A stretch of DNA of 64,000 bases, taken from assembly GCF_002775205.1 (NCBI RefSeq), contig NC_036453.1:12666594-12730593 (forward strand), written 5' to 3'. The notes under the pieces are model-generated. The model was given only the letters and a program-made list of their open reading frames with translations, was not told the DNA's origin and did not search any database. This DNA is from Xiphophorus maculatus (Eukaryota > Chordata > Actinopteri > Cyprinodontiformes > Poeciliidae). A program made the position numbers and the translations under genes. The first letter of the stretch is position 1, and each line of letters begins with the position of its first letter. This document shows positions 22,693 to 32,976 of the stretch, in pieces.

Positions 22693-23268
22693 ATAGGTTC
22701 TAATGATTTTCATTCAGTCAGGACTTTACGCTGACACTAGTTACATGCATTGCAGGTAGATTGTAGTAAAGCATTGATTAATGCCTGGTTTTAAAATTAG
22801 TTCACTGGACTTGTAGCCATTATTTTGTGCCCATTGTTGGACACCACACAGCAGGAACGAACCGATCGAACCGTTATACCTAGGATTTCTGTCGGCTAAT
22901 GTGTGGTCTGTCAAGTTTTGAAAATGGGTCGACAATTGGCCGACAGCTCTAAGATCGTGTAGTGTGCGCTGGGCTTTACACGAAGGAAATGAGGAAATAG
23001 GGTCAGTGGAGAGCACCGGAGTTGAGACTTTTTTCATTCGGTGTCATCAACAGAAAGAAAAAAAGACCGGAAGAGACGATAAAGCCGATAATTGAAATGA
23101 CGTCGATAGTTTTAATTTATCGTACGATTAATTGATTTATCGTCTATCGCGACATTCCTATTAATATTTAAGTATTTAGTCATTATTTCAGCTTGACTCA
23201 TTCAGAACTGTTCTGATCGTTTCCCCAACCCCCAAACAGTTTTCAGAGACCAGAAGCCAACAGCCAAA

Positions 23269-24150
23269 ATGAAGATCAGTGATCCTTTTAGAGCATTTTT
23301 GGACAACTTCCATTTTCACCAGAGGGCGAATGAGGAGAGCGAGGACGGATTAAACCCCATAAAGATGACCCACAACATGAGACGCTTTGAAAAAGACATC
23401 AGATCTGTGGAACACTTTTTTAGAAACCTGTCTGCTTTGTCCAGCTGGCGCTCTGTGCACATGACTGCCTGTTTTTTCTTCATCTACATGTGCACAGTGT
23501 GGCTTGGCTGGACCATTTCCTTCGTCGTGCTCTTCATGATTCTCCAGCTTTCTGTAAATTATCTAATTTCCAAAGGCTGGAGGATCGAGTGGAGCATCAT
23601 ACCCAACATGGGTGAGCCAGTGGAACATCTACAAGACAACCTAAATATGGTTCAGATGTTCCACTGGATTGTCAAAACTGCTCAGAAAACTCAGAAGCTT
23701 TTTGGAAACATGGCCGACATGCTTGAGAAGATAAAAAACCTCTGCATGTGGGCCTGGCCAGAGCTCACTGTTAAGATCTATGTGATACTGTGGCTGTTTT
23801 TTATCTTCTCATGCATGTTTCCATTCCAGCTGCTGGGTTTTATCCTAGGTGTTTCTGTAGGGATCAAGATTTTTATCATTGACTTGATCTTTGAAAGGTT
23901 CCCAAAGCTGCGGCAGCAATTTGACGTCCCCTACAACTTCTGGGCTAATTTACCCACTGACCTGCAGCTGAGGGACCCCAGAAACACCTTGCTGAGCAGG
24001 TGGATGGCCAAAGCAAAGGCCCGATGGAGCACGGCCCGAAGGAGCATTTCCAATGCTCTTCTCGGTGCCAGAAGGAGGCGCTTTTTCCCTCCACGCTCCC
24101 GCTTCATCGGGACCTTTCATGCATGGCGACGTCGGGTATGGCGACGATAG
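23269..24150 (+). CDS. GRAMD4-like copy D, 293-aa membrane protein without GRAM domain
   Basis: A single open frame encodes the central GRAMD4 region: an amphipathic N-terminus (1-60), membrane segment 1 (about 66-101), the conserved WRIEWSIIPNMGEPVEH (104-120), a helical KTAQKTQKLFGNMADMLEKIKN (136-157) and membrane segment 2 (about 168-208), then a very Arg-rich tail (244-293). The N-terminal coiled coil and the GRAM lipid-binding domain are absent, and the length is about half of human GRAMD4 (578 aa by recall). The start follows the 5' flank shared with copy C. No intron is seen. It may be a translated truncated paralogue or a retained pseudogene frame. The basic tail may be a frameshift product, because the overlapping frame here matches the 8928-9134 ORF. 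Confidence 0.5.
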   Translation: MKISDPFRAFLDNFHFHQRANEESEDGLNPIKMTHNMRRFEKDIRSVEHFFRNLSALSSWRSVHMTACFFFIYMCTVWLGWTISFVVLFMILQLSVNYLISKGWRIEWSIIPNMGEPVEHLQDNLNMVQMFHWIVKTAQKTQKLFGNMADMLEKIKNLCMWAWPELTVKIYVILWLFFIFSCMFPFQLLGFILGVSVGIKIFIIDLIFERFPKLRQQFDVPYNFWANLPTDLQLRDPRNTLLSRWMAKAKARWSTARRSISNALLGARRRRFFPPRSRFIGTFHAWRRRVWRR

Positions 24151-24386
24151 AGGACCAAAGTGTGTCCCAGGTCTCGCAGGATGACGGGAGCAACTGCTTT
24201 TGGAAACCGTTTCAAGTTCAAGGAACAACCAACGGATGTCTGTGGGAAAAGGTAAGAAATGAAGTCACACCTGACGTTACGGTTTCTCCAGCCCCTCCTC
24301 TTGAACATGATCAAGGAACTTTTGGAGAGGAACTAAAACTAACAAATTCGGAAGATGGAAAAAATTCCAGAACAGATCATTATTGA
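24000..24386 (+). CDS. Overlapping alternative frame at the end of copy D (128 aa)
   Basis: This frame shares its second part (MATSGMATIEDQSVSQVSQDDGSNCFWK) with the 8928-9134 ORF (TTGMEKIMD, SQFSQDDESDWFWKG). The homology suggests it is the ancestral coding frame, entered by a frameshift or splice from the copy D frame. The function is unknown. Confidence 0.35.
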   Translation: MDGQSKGPMEHGPKEHFQCSSRCQKEALFPSTLPLHRDLSCMATSGMATIEDQSVSQVSQDDGSNCFWKPFQVQGTTNGCLWEKVRNEVTPDVTVSPAPPLEHDQGTFGEELKLTNSEDGKNSRTDHY

Positions 24387-25047
24387 CCATTTCGAGGCTG
24401 GAGAAATCTGACTGGGAATGAACATGTGTCCTGATGTGTTCAGTTAAATGAAATTATGGGATTGAAAGGTAAAAAGATTTGACAGGTTTCCTGTTTGCAG
24501 GTTTCTCTCCGGGTACTCCGGCTTCCTGCCACAGTCTGAAATCAAGACTGTTTAGTTAATTGATCTCTAAATTGTGCTTAGGTGTGATTAAAACACTTCT
24601 TTTCTTTTCCTTGACTAAACCGTTTGCCTGGGTCTGAATTCCTGCCTGGGTTCTTCTGTCTTCATGGGGTTTGCATTTCCTCCTAGTGCATTAGTGGGTT
24701 CTCTCCGGCTTCCTCCCAGAGTCCAAAAAAATGATTGTTGATTTATTTGGCTTGTCTAGTTGACCTTTGCCCCATGTCTTCTTCCCTCTTTATTGCTTAA
24801 AGTAGTTTTGGCCAAAACTACTTTGAGCAAATGTCAAACATACATTTTTGTGATTACATTTCATAAATATCAAAAAGTAGTTTCCTGTTTGCAGGTTTCT
24901 CTCCGGGTACTCCGGCTTCCTGCCACAGTCTAAAATCACAACTGTTAACTGGTCTCTGAATTCTGCTAAGGTGTGATTAAAACATTTCTTTTATTTTCTG
25001 AAATGTTTGCCTGGGTCATCTTGCTGTGGATTGCCACATGACTGCCC

Positions 25048-25162
25048 CTTGCTGTGGCAATCCATCTGCTCAGGAAGGTGTTTCTGGTTCAGCTGCAGGT
25101 CGGTGGGTAAATTAGCCCAGAAGGTGTAGGGGGCGTCAAACCGCTGCCGCAGCTTCGAGAAC
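25048..25162 (-). pseudogene. Inverted GRAMD4-like fragment
   Basis: On the minus strand the sequence reads KLRQRFDAPYTFWANLPTDLQLNQ, the segment after membrane segment 2 in copies C and D. It lies inverted relative to all other copies, 900 bases after copy D. Confidence 0.75.
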
Positions 25163-25301
25163 CCAGCCTGGGCTCTTCTGTCTTCATGGGGATTGAATGT
25201 TCTCCAAGTGGGGCCAAAACTATCCATCCATCCAGCAAGGGGGCAACTTTGTTGGCGAATCCCTGGAGGCGGGTCCGGCGGACAATGTCGGCACAGGGGC
25301 C

Positions 25302-25661
25302 GGACCACCTGGAGGCGACGAGGGATCTCTGGGACCACCTGGAGGCGACGAGGGAATCCTGGGACCACCTGGAGTCGTCGAGGGAGCCCTGGGACCACCT
25401 GGAGTCGTCGAGGGAGCCCTGGGACCACCTGGAGGCGACGAGGGAATCCTGGGACCACCTGGAGTCGTCGAGGAAGCCCTGGGACCACCTGGAGGCGACG
25501 AGGGAATCCTGGGACCACCTGGAGGCGTCGAGGGAGCCCTGGGACCACCTGGAGTCGTCGAGGGAGCCCTGGGACCACCTGGAGGCGACGAGGGAGCCTG
25601 GGACCACCTGGAGGCGACGCGGGAGGTCTGGGACCACCTGGAGGCGTCGAGGGAGCTCTGG
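25302..25661 (+). repeat. 12-copy 30-bp minisatellite encoding GPPG-type repeats
   Basis: Twelve units of about 30 bases (GGGACCACCTGGAGGCGACG plus a variable third) alternate between two main variants; unit 10 is 29 bases and shifts the frame. On the plus strand one frame gives decapeptide repeats such as GPPGGDEGIL and GPPGVVEGAL. This is collagen-like in composition but not in period, as true collagen needs Gly every third residue. It lies between the inverted GRAMD4 fragment and a forward GRAMD4 fragment. Confidence 0.9.
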
Positions 25662-25742
25662 GACTGTGGCTGGCCTTTATCTTCTCATGCGTGTTTCCAT
25701 TCCAGCTGCTGGGCTTTATCATAGGTGTTTTTGTAGGTGTTT
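25656..25742 (+). pseudogene. Forward GRAMD4-like fragment fused to the minisatellite
   Basis: The plus strand reads GLWLAFIFSCVFPFQLLGFIIGVFVG, matching copy C membrane segment 2 (8091-8160). It begins within the GGGAC of the last minisatellite unit and ends at GTAGGTGTTTCATAG, where LINE sequence starts. Confidence 0.8.
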
Positions 25743-28007
25743 CATAGGTGAGAGACAGTGAGAAGCGTCGGGCAGGAGTGGGCATACTTGTTGCTCCCCA
25801 TCTCGGCGCCTGTATGTTGGGGTTTACCCTGGTGAACGAGAGAGTAGCTTCCCTCCGCCTACGGGTGGGGCGGCGGGTCCTGACTGTTGTTTGTGCTTAC
25901 AGGCCGAACGACGGTTCAGATTACCCACTCCTCTTGGAGTCCTTAGAAGAGGTACTGGAGAGTGTCCCTCCTGTGGACTTCCTTGTTCTGCTGGGGGACT
26001 TCAACGTTCACGTGGGCATTGACAGTGAGACCCGGAGGGGTGTAGTTGGGAGGAACGGCTCCCCCGATCTGAACTCTAGTGGTGTACTGTTGTTGGACTT
26101 CTGTGCTCGTCACAGATTGTCCATAACTAACACCATGTTCAGGCATAAGGGTGTGCACTTGGCACCAGGACACCCTAGGCCACAGTTCGATGATCGACTT
26201 TGTCGTCGTTTAATCTGTGGCCGTACGTCTTGGACACTCGGGTGAAGAGAGGTGCAGAGCTGTCCACTGACCACTACCCGGTGGTGAGTTAGCTCCGGTT
26301 GTGGGGGAAGATACCGGTCAGACCTGGCAGGACCAGAAGTGTTGTGAGGGTCTGCTGGGAACTTCTGGCGGAATCCCCTGAGACCGAGCCCATCTCTGGC
26401 AGAATTTTGAACATGTTCCGAGGGAAGTGGGGGACATGGAGTCTGAGTGGACCATGTTCCGTGCCTCCATTGTCGAGGTGGCTCATCGGAGCTGTGGCCG
26501 CAAGGTTGTCAGTGCCTGTCGTGGCGGCAACCCTCGAACCCGTTGGTGGACACCTTAGGTGAGGGATGCTGTCATGCTGAGGAAGGAGTCCTATCGGGCC
26601 TCTTTGGCCTGTGGCACTCCGGAAGCAGCTGATGGGTACCGGCGGGCGAAGCGACATGCGGCTCAGGTGGTTACTGAGGCAAAAACTCAGGCGTGGGAGG
26701 AGTTTGGAGAGGCCATGGAGAAAGACATCCGCACGGCTTCGAGGCGATTCTGGTCCACCATCCGGTGTCTCAGAAGGGGAGGAGGGTCCGTCGGATAGTT
26801 GAACCTCTGATTCAGGAGGAGCAGTGTGGTTTTCGTCCTGGTCGTGGAACACTGGACCAGCCAAGGTGTTGAGGGGATCCTTTTTGGTGGCCTTAGGATC
26901 ATGTCTCTGCTTTTTGCGAATGATGTGGTCCTGTTGGCTTCATCAGGTCGTGATCTGCAGCTCTCGCTGAAGCGTTTTGCAGCCGAGTGTGAAACAGCCG
27001 GGATGAGGATCAGTGCCTCCAAATCCGAGGCCATGGTCTTAAGCCAGAAAAGGGTAGAGTGCCTTCTCCGGGTCGGGGGTGGAGTGGTGGGAGTAGGGGG
27101 TGTCCTGCCCCAAGTGGAGGAGTTCAAGTATCTCGAGATCTTGTTCACGATTGAGGGAGAAGAAGGGAGCTGGAGATCGACAGGTGGATTGACGCAGCGT
27201 TTGGCATCAAGCAGGCGCTGTACCGGTCTGTCGTGGTGAAGAGAGAGCGGAGTCAAAAAGCGAAATTTTTGATTTACCGGTTGATCTACGTTCCCACCAG
27301 TGGTGGGAAGTAACGAAGTACAAGTACAAGTACTTCGTTACTGTACTTAAGTACAATTTTCATGTATCTGTACTTTACTTAAGTAGATTTAATAATGGGT
27401 ACTTTCTACTTTTACTCCACTACATTTTACAGTAAGTATCTGTACTTTCTACTTCACTACATTTCTACAAAAGTGTCGCGTTACTCGTTACATCCAAGTC
27501 GCACTGCTCTCTTTTTTGTCCGTTAAAATATGAAGTTCAGGGACTTTAAGGTGGCGCCGTAAAATCCAAGCAATAACGTGACTTAGTGTCTGTTGTCACC
27601 CATCGCCTCCCCCTTTACTAGCACGCGGAGCTCCAGACATGCGCAGTGGTTTCCTCTGAGCGGGAGAAGATGTCTAACTAATCGATAATAGCTGCATAAA
27701 TCATAAGATATGACGACATGTAAAACCAGCAGCGCTTCACTTTCACAGACGGTGGGACTTTGTCCAACTTTTAGCGTCACTTGGAAGGAAAGCTTAAAGA
27801 AAGGTAAGATCTGTGGACGTGATGCTAGCAAAGCTAGCTGTACTGAGACACATGTTGCATCTGCGATGAAAAAAAGTTGTCACTCATGCGCTGAATTATT
27901 GTGTGGATTCAGGAACGATCTGATTCTTCTGGACGGATCTTTACTAAAGTTGATGGGACTGAAGCCTCACTGAGAGCCGTTCTTTGTTCTTGTATACACT
28001 GCAATAG

Positions 28008-28031
28008 CTATATATAGCTATATATATATAG

Positions 28032-28100
<69 letters not shown>
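28008..28100. repeat. (TA)n then (CA)n microsatellite
   Basis: A long TATATA run with GCTATA interruptions at the start, continuing into ACACACAC. Confidence 0.9.
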
Positions 28101-28272
28101 TTTATTTAATTGCCGAATAAGTAAAAGTTGAACGTATGAACACAGAGCATGCTCATTGATTGATTTTGTCTCCTGTCATGGTGGCAAACATGCAGTGGGA
28201 GGGAGGATGAGAACAGTCATGGTGCTCCTTCTGCTTGTTGCGCCGTTGGACAGTGTTCATAGTGTTGTTGTA

Positions 28273-28329
28273 ATGTTACAATTACAACTGTAATTGTAAC
28301 ATAGCAATTACAGTTAATTGCTATGTTAC
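28273..28329. repeat. Two overlapping perfect hairpins
   Basis: Arms 28,273-28,284/28,291-28,302 (12 bp) and 28,296-28,310/28,315-28,329 (15 bp) overlap, so the DNA can fold in two exclusive ways. Confidence 0.75.
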
Positions 28330-29536
28330 ATGGTTTAATGGTGCAGACAGTTGTGGTTTCTGACATGGGCAATATGGGCAACCGCCCAGGGCGTTATTTT
28401 TATAGGGTTGGCAGGCGACCTCTGCGGATTGTAGCACAGCGATGAAAGCAAAACAGAATGAAATGAGTTGTAATTGATACTGGTTAAATATATTTCAGCT
28501 CTAAGTATTTATATCTAGGTGTTTTTATGGAAATGTGGATCTTTCAGATCAATCTGAGAACCAATTTTGATAGGTGCACTTCATTTTATTGTGTCATGTA
28601 GCGCAGGGCGCTGGTCTTGGTCTCGTGTTCAGTGGTCTTGACTACAACTCTGCTACGTGGCTCCTCGATTGCATGTCTTCCCCCCCACACCTTCGTTCCA
28701 TCCCCTTTCAGTTGGATTTCTTTCTAAATAAATGTCACTAATGAAGTTCATGCTACATTAGAACAGGAAATAAGATGTTTCCATCCTTGAAATTATGATG
28801 CATAGAATCACATATCTAAGTCTAAACTCTTACAGAGAATAAACACAATAAGAACATGTTTAATTTGTGACATTGTTTATTAAAATGGCACATTTATGAT
28901 GTATTCGAATTAAATACTATCGGCACACTTAATGATATTAGCGATTAGGTTATGTATTCAGCAAGTACTTTTACTTTTAATACTTAAGTATTTTTAAAAG
29001 CCAGTACTTTTTTACTTTTACTTAAGTAAAATGTTAATGTGGTACTTTGACTTTTACTTGAGTACATTTTTGCCTGTGTATTTGTACTTTTACTTAAGTA
29101 CATTTTTTAAGTACTTTCTCCACCACTGGTTCCCACCCTCATCTATGGTCATGAGCTTTGGGTCATGACCGAAAGAACAAGATCGCGGATACAAGCTGCC
29201 AAAATGGGTTTTCTCCGTAGGTTGTCTGGGCTCTCCCTTAGAGTTAGAGAGAAAGTTCATCAGACGAGACTAAAGTCAGCTGCTGTTGGTGGAGAAAGGT
29301 GGAGAAATACTGAGCGTTACCTGAACGCATCGTACATGCATGGAGGTGGAAGCATCATGCTCTTACGCCACTTTTACTTTTTGCATGACTGCTTCCTCCA
29401 ACAGTTATAAGATGAATTAAAGTCTGTGAGTCACAGGAAGTGACCTCCTGACCTCAGACCCGCCTCTTCTTCACTCCGGCTGCAGCGTTTAAATCTCCAT
29501 CAGGTCTGCAGCCGACACCAGCTCCGGATTTTCACC

Positions 29537-30681
29537 ATGAGGATGAAGGTGGCCCTGGTTTTCCTGCTGTTTCTTCTCTTCTCCTCTGTTTCCACAAACC
29601 AGATGGACTCAGACAGAGAGATCTCTCCCGAGGAGAACGTCCACACTGCCCTGGCAAAGATGGCCGCTGCCCTGGCTGCCCTGACGAGCAAAGTCTCTGT
29701 TCTACAACAGGAGACTGAAGGTGAGGAACGGCTCTCGTTTTCTGATTAATAATTTGGTTTTAATGTGTCAAACCAAATCAAGTCAAGCTTACAGTTATTG
29801 ATGGTTGATTTTTAGAGCAAGGAGCAAAACTGAAGAAGATGAGAACTTGGAGGTAGGAACAGGATGAAATATCCACACTGACGGAGAAAACTGCAGGTAG
29901 AGGTCTAAAAGCTCTCCACATTTGATGAACATTTTATCCACAAAGCTTCTGCTTTCTTCTGAAAGTATGTACGGAAACATCATGTGTTTTTTCTTCAGGA
30001 CAGGAGTGGAAGTGGGTTCAGGTAGAGGCTCAAGAGAAGAATCTGATTTCTCTGGCTGACAATCTAAAGCAGCAGCTTCAAGGTACCACAAGAAAATCTG
30101 ATTTTTTTTAGCATTTGATTAGGTCAAATAATGAATCATAAAGCTAAAAACATAACATTTCTGCTCAGTTTCAGCAAACAAAGTGGCTTTTTCAGCCTCT
30201 TTGCTGGATCAAGGTTCTGGAACTACTGGACCCGCCCTTACAGAGACTACTTTGGCCTTCAAACACGTCGTCACAAACATCGGAGACGCCTACAACCCAC
30301 AGACAGGTAACAACAGAAACAAGCTGCTGTTCTGCCAGAGGTAAAGAAACTATGACCAGAGAGGATTCCTCTGTTTGTCCTGCTGGAGTTTTTACTGCCC
30401 CGCTGAGAGGAGCGTACCACTCTGAGTGGTACATCGGCATCAACAAGGATGGAAGCGCAATAATTTCGTTGGTGAAGAACGACCAGCAGGTTTTCACCGC
30501 AAGGAACAACTTGGACCCAAAGTATAATCCGGAGGTGGGCTTTGGCAGTGCCTATAACGGCGCCTCGCTGCTGCTGGAGGCCGGAGACGTCGTGTTTGTT
30601 CGTCTCTGGTCCGGCCATGTCGTCCACGACGATGAAGACCACATCTGCACCTTCAGCGGTCATCTGCTGTTCCCCATGTGA
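29537..30681 (+). CDS. Secreted C1q-domain protein, four coding exons
   Basis: Exons: 29,537-29,720; 29,999-30,082; 30,169 (or 30,175)-30,306; about 30,386-30,681. The first exon encodes a signal peptide (VALVFLLFLLFSSVST) and a helical stretch, and the second a further coiled-coil-like segment. The third starts the C1q fold (KVAFSASL) and the fourth finishes it (VFTAPLRGAYHSEWYIG, GASLLLEAGDVVFVRLW, TFSGHLLFPM, stop). The total is about 233 aa, normal for fish C1q-like proteins, which are secreted trimers of innate immunity or synaptic/adipokine type. The last intron (30,307-30,385) has a GTAAC donor, but the expected acceptor reads TG instead of AG (TGTCCTGCTG). No orthologue was assigned. 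Confidence 0.85.
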
Positions 30682-30762
30682 GGCAGGACAAGCAGCGCTA
30701 ACGAGATGCTAACCAGGTGCTAACCCTTCCTCTGGGCCGTCCAGGTCTTTCTCCAACTTCAC

Positions 30763-30768
30763 AATAAA
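30763..30768 (+). promoter_or_regulatory. Poly(A) signal of the C1q gene
   Basis: AATAAA lies 82 bases after the stop, followed by a T/GT-rich stretch (TGTGTTTATGTGTGTCG). Confidence 0.75.
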
Positions 30769-30789
30769 CGTCATTTGAAAACTGTATTT

Positions 30790-32400
30790 TGTGTTTATGT
30801 GTGTCGTCTTAAATTTAAATAAATGTTCTGAGACAAACACCAAAAATTGGAAATCAGAAATATTACTCCACTTTATGTGAAATATCTTCTGGACCCAAAA
30901 TGCATTTTTTGTAAGCAAAGCTTTTATTGGGTTGATTCTAAAACAGCTTATTTGATCATTTTCAAAGGTGAAGAGAAACTAAACAGAGAATAAATAAACA
31001 AATGAAACACGAACCAACCTGAGCTCTCTGAGCCACAATCAAAGACACACTTGTACAATATCTCATAATAAGGTGCTGTTTATTTATTTATTCCATTATT
31101 CACATCTGGCCCCGCCCCCTGCTCCTGATACGTTGGATCTGTTCTGTAATACTGACCTCAGCCTCCTGGAGACCAGGGTTCTGTCCCAAACCCGACTCCG
31201 CCCTCTCTGGCTCCACCCTCTGACCCCGGGTACTGAGGGTTATCTCCATACTAAGCCTTCAGCCTCTGTTTAAACTCTAAGTCCTCTTCACTCTGGGCCG
31301 GTCTGGACCCAATCGGGTCAAACAAGTTTTGCCCACAGATGGTTCTGATGCTGCTAAATGAAAAACATAAAAGCACCAAGACAAATGTAGATTGATTTCA
31401 TCAAAATGAATTCAAAAATGATTAAACCATGATTTTATATTTTTAACAGCATTATTGATTATTAAATGTTTAAATTGATTCTGTATGTTCTATTTAAGTT
31501 ACGGTGCGTTCAGTTTGTTCTGGGAAGACTGGATTTTTCAGTTTCAACTGGAATTCGACAACAGAACTGCTAAAGTTGGAACTGGGTCTCAGATCCTCAG
31601 AGCTCATTTCAAAATGGCTGCCACTATGAAAAACTCAAGACCTGTTTTCTAAACGTTTGTCCAGAAAAGCAGCTGCTTTAATTAGATGCCAAAGCAACAC
31701 GGAAAGAAACTAAATTGGCCAGAACCGTGTCCGTTTATCATTAAATAAACTCATCTTAATAAATCAGAAAATCATTTAAAAACTGTTCTTTATGCAGTAA
31801 GTGAAACTCATATTTATTACACACACTGAGACATTTCTAGCTTCTATTTCTGTTCGTTTTGATGCAGGATTTCAAACGGAGCCCAGAGCAGAGAGTCTAC
31901 ACCCGCTCAGCAGGAATAATGTTCTGCATTAAGTTCTACGCTGTCAAAAGTACTTTTGTCAATTTTCAAATGCAAATATGTTATTACACTTGGAATAAAA
32001 AAAAATAACACAAAAATACCTTTGCAGCAACATATAGGAGATTGTTTTCAATAAATAAGACATTTTCCTCACGTTTTAAGTGAAATAATTTGCCTGTGGA
32101 ACAAGAAATATTTAATAATATTAAGGAATTATTGACTTAAAACAAGCTGCTATATTGTGCAAAAAGGTTACTTTTGTCTTATTTCATATATACCGAGATA
32201 TTATCATAATGAATACTTTCTGGTAAGATTTTGTGTTTTTGAAGAGTAAAGGTCAGATGTTATATTGTAAATATCTGAGAAATCATGAAAACTAGCAGAA
32301 ATTATGGCTTGAATAACATCAGAGTGTGTTCAGTTTGAGTTCTGAAGTGAATTTAAGGAATTAATTATGTTTTTATTTTGGTAATTTTCTGATTCAGTGA
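30790..32400. other. Spacer with decayed repeats
   Basis: No gene recognised. Two stretches look repetitive. 31,500-31,640 begins with a GGTGCGTTC motif similar to one near 43,838. 31,940-32,390 resembles 37,950-38,200 (TTATATTGTAAAT..., TCAGAGTGTGTTCAGTTTGAG). The remainder is AT-rich. Confidence 0.45.
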
Positions 32401-32433
32401 GACGTTTCAGTCTCACGTCTCAGCATAGAACCC

Positions 32434-32522
32434 AGATGTGGGCGGAGCCAGAGGCCCGATGTGGGCGGGGCCAGAGACCCGATGTGGGCGGAGCCAGAGG
32501 CCCGATGTGGGCAGAGCCAGCC
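32434..32522 (+). repeat. Four-copy GC-rich minisatellite downstream of CUL5
   Basis: The unit GATGTGGGCGGAGCCAGAG plus a short variable tail repeats four times with few changes. Confidence 0.85.
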
Positions 32523-32976
32523 CTTTGTTTGGGTCCAGCACCTCTCTGACCTTTGAAGTGTTTCTCTGAGGATGACCCAGAATGAATCCGAGCAGCGGTT
32601 CCAATCGTGTCGGATCAGAACCGTGTGGAACCAGAGCAACCGGGTCACGTAGCAGCAAATCGTGGCAGCGCTTCAGTTCAAGTGGTCTGGATTCGGGTCG
32701 GACTGCAGAGGTTCTGCAGCTTCCTCCAACCCGGACCAGGAGTGTAGTCGCAGTCGTGGTTCTGTAGAACCTGTGGTGACCCGGCGTCAGAGGCGCAGCT
32801 TCTTCTTCTGCTGCTGTTTTTCTGTGTACAGGTTTAAGGCAGGAAGTTTGTTTCGTCTCTTCTGAACTCAGCCTCCCTGCAGTAAACAAACAAAGTTCTG
32901 TTCAGCAGTCTGGGAGTCCTGGAAATGTTCTGGAATCCGTCAGGCCCGGCCCAGTGGAAGCTTAGACCCGACGGCG

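Larger units (their letters stand above)
21456..23166 (-). mobile_element. hAT-like element, arm 2, inverted relative to arm 1
   Basis: It reads as the reverse complement of the 20.47-21.27 kb element over long stretches (for example 21,470-21,780 and 22,960-23,166), but it is longer, with about 400 bases (22,490-22,950) not present in arm 1. It is split by the nested hAT at 21,785-22,260. Confidence 0.75.
27298..29128. mobile_element. Tol2-like hAT element, 1831 bp, with target duplication GTTCCCAC
   Basis: It begins CAGTGGTGGGAAGTAACG and ends GTACTTTCTCCACCACTG, with subterminal AAGTAC/GTACTT arrays as in Tol2-family elements. GTTCCCAC flanks both sides (27,290-27,297 and 29,129-29,136) and restores the LINE sequence when removed. 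No intact transposase frame was found. The interior holds a (TA)n tract at about 28,008-28,088 and a compound hairpin at 28,273-28,329. Confidence 0.93.
25748..29310 (+). mobile_element. LINE copy 2, internally deleted and split by a hAT element
   Basis: The plus strand has an endonuclease part (25,748-26,245: LVLLGDFNVHVG, SSGVLLLDFCARHRLSITN), the linker (26,290-26,790), then a jump to the RT palm (QEEQCGFRPGRGTL then RIMSLLFANDVVLL) and the thumb (AAECETAGMRISASKSEAMV, LPQVEEFKYLEILF), and, after the insertion, HELWVMTERTRSRIQAAKM (29,151-29,230). The stretch between the linker and palm is deleted. The catalytic FADD motif reads FAND (about 26,911-26,925). The part 29,310-29,410 resembles other repeat DNA (a Tc1-like GGGSIM word). 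Confidence 0.85.

Noticed and set aside
25302-25661. CRISPR-like array
   Set aside because: There are no unique spacers; units are contiguous tandem copies in a vertebrate genome.
25193-25747. Possible collagen gene
   Set aside because: The repeat unit is 10 residues, so Gly does not fall every third residue, and all frames are open only because of the 30-bp period.
24991-25785. 264-aa minus-strand ORF
   Set aside because: It is an antisense reading through the minisatellite and GRAMD4/LINE fragments; only the short GRAMD4 piece inside it is real.
29320-29370. Tc1 transposase fragment (GGGSIM)
   Set aside because: Only one short word matches, not enough for a separate feature.
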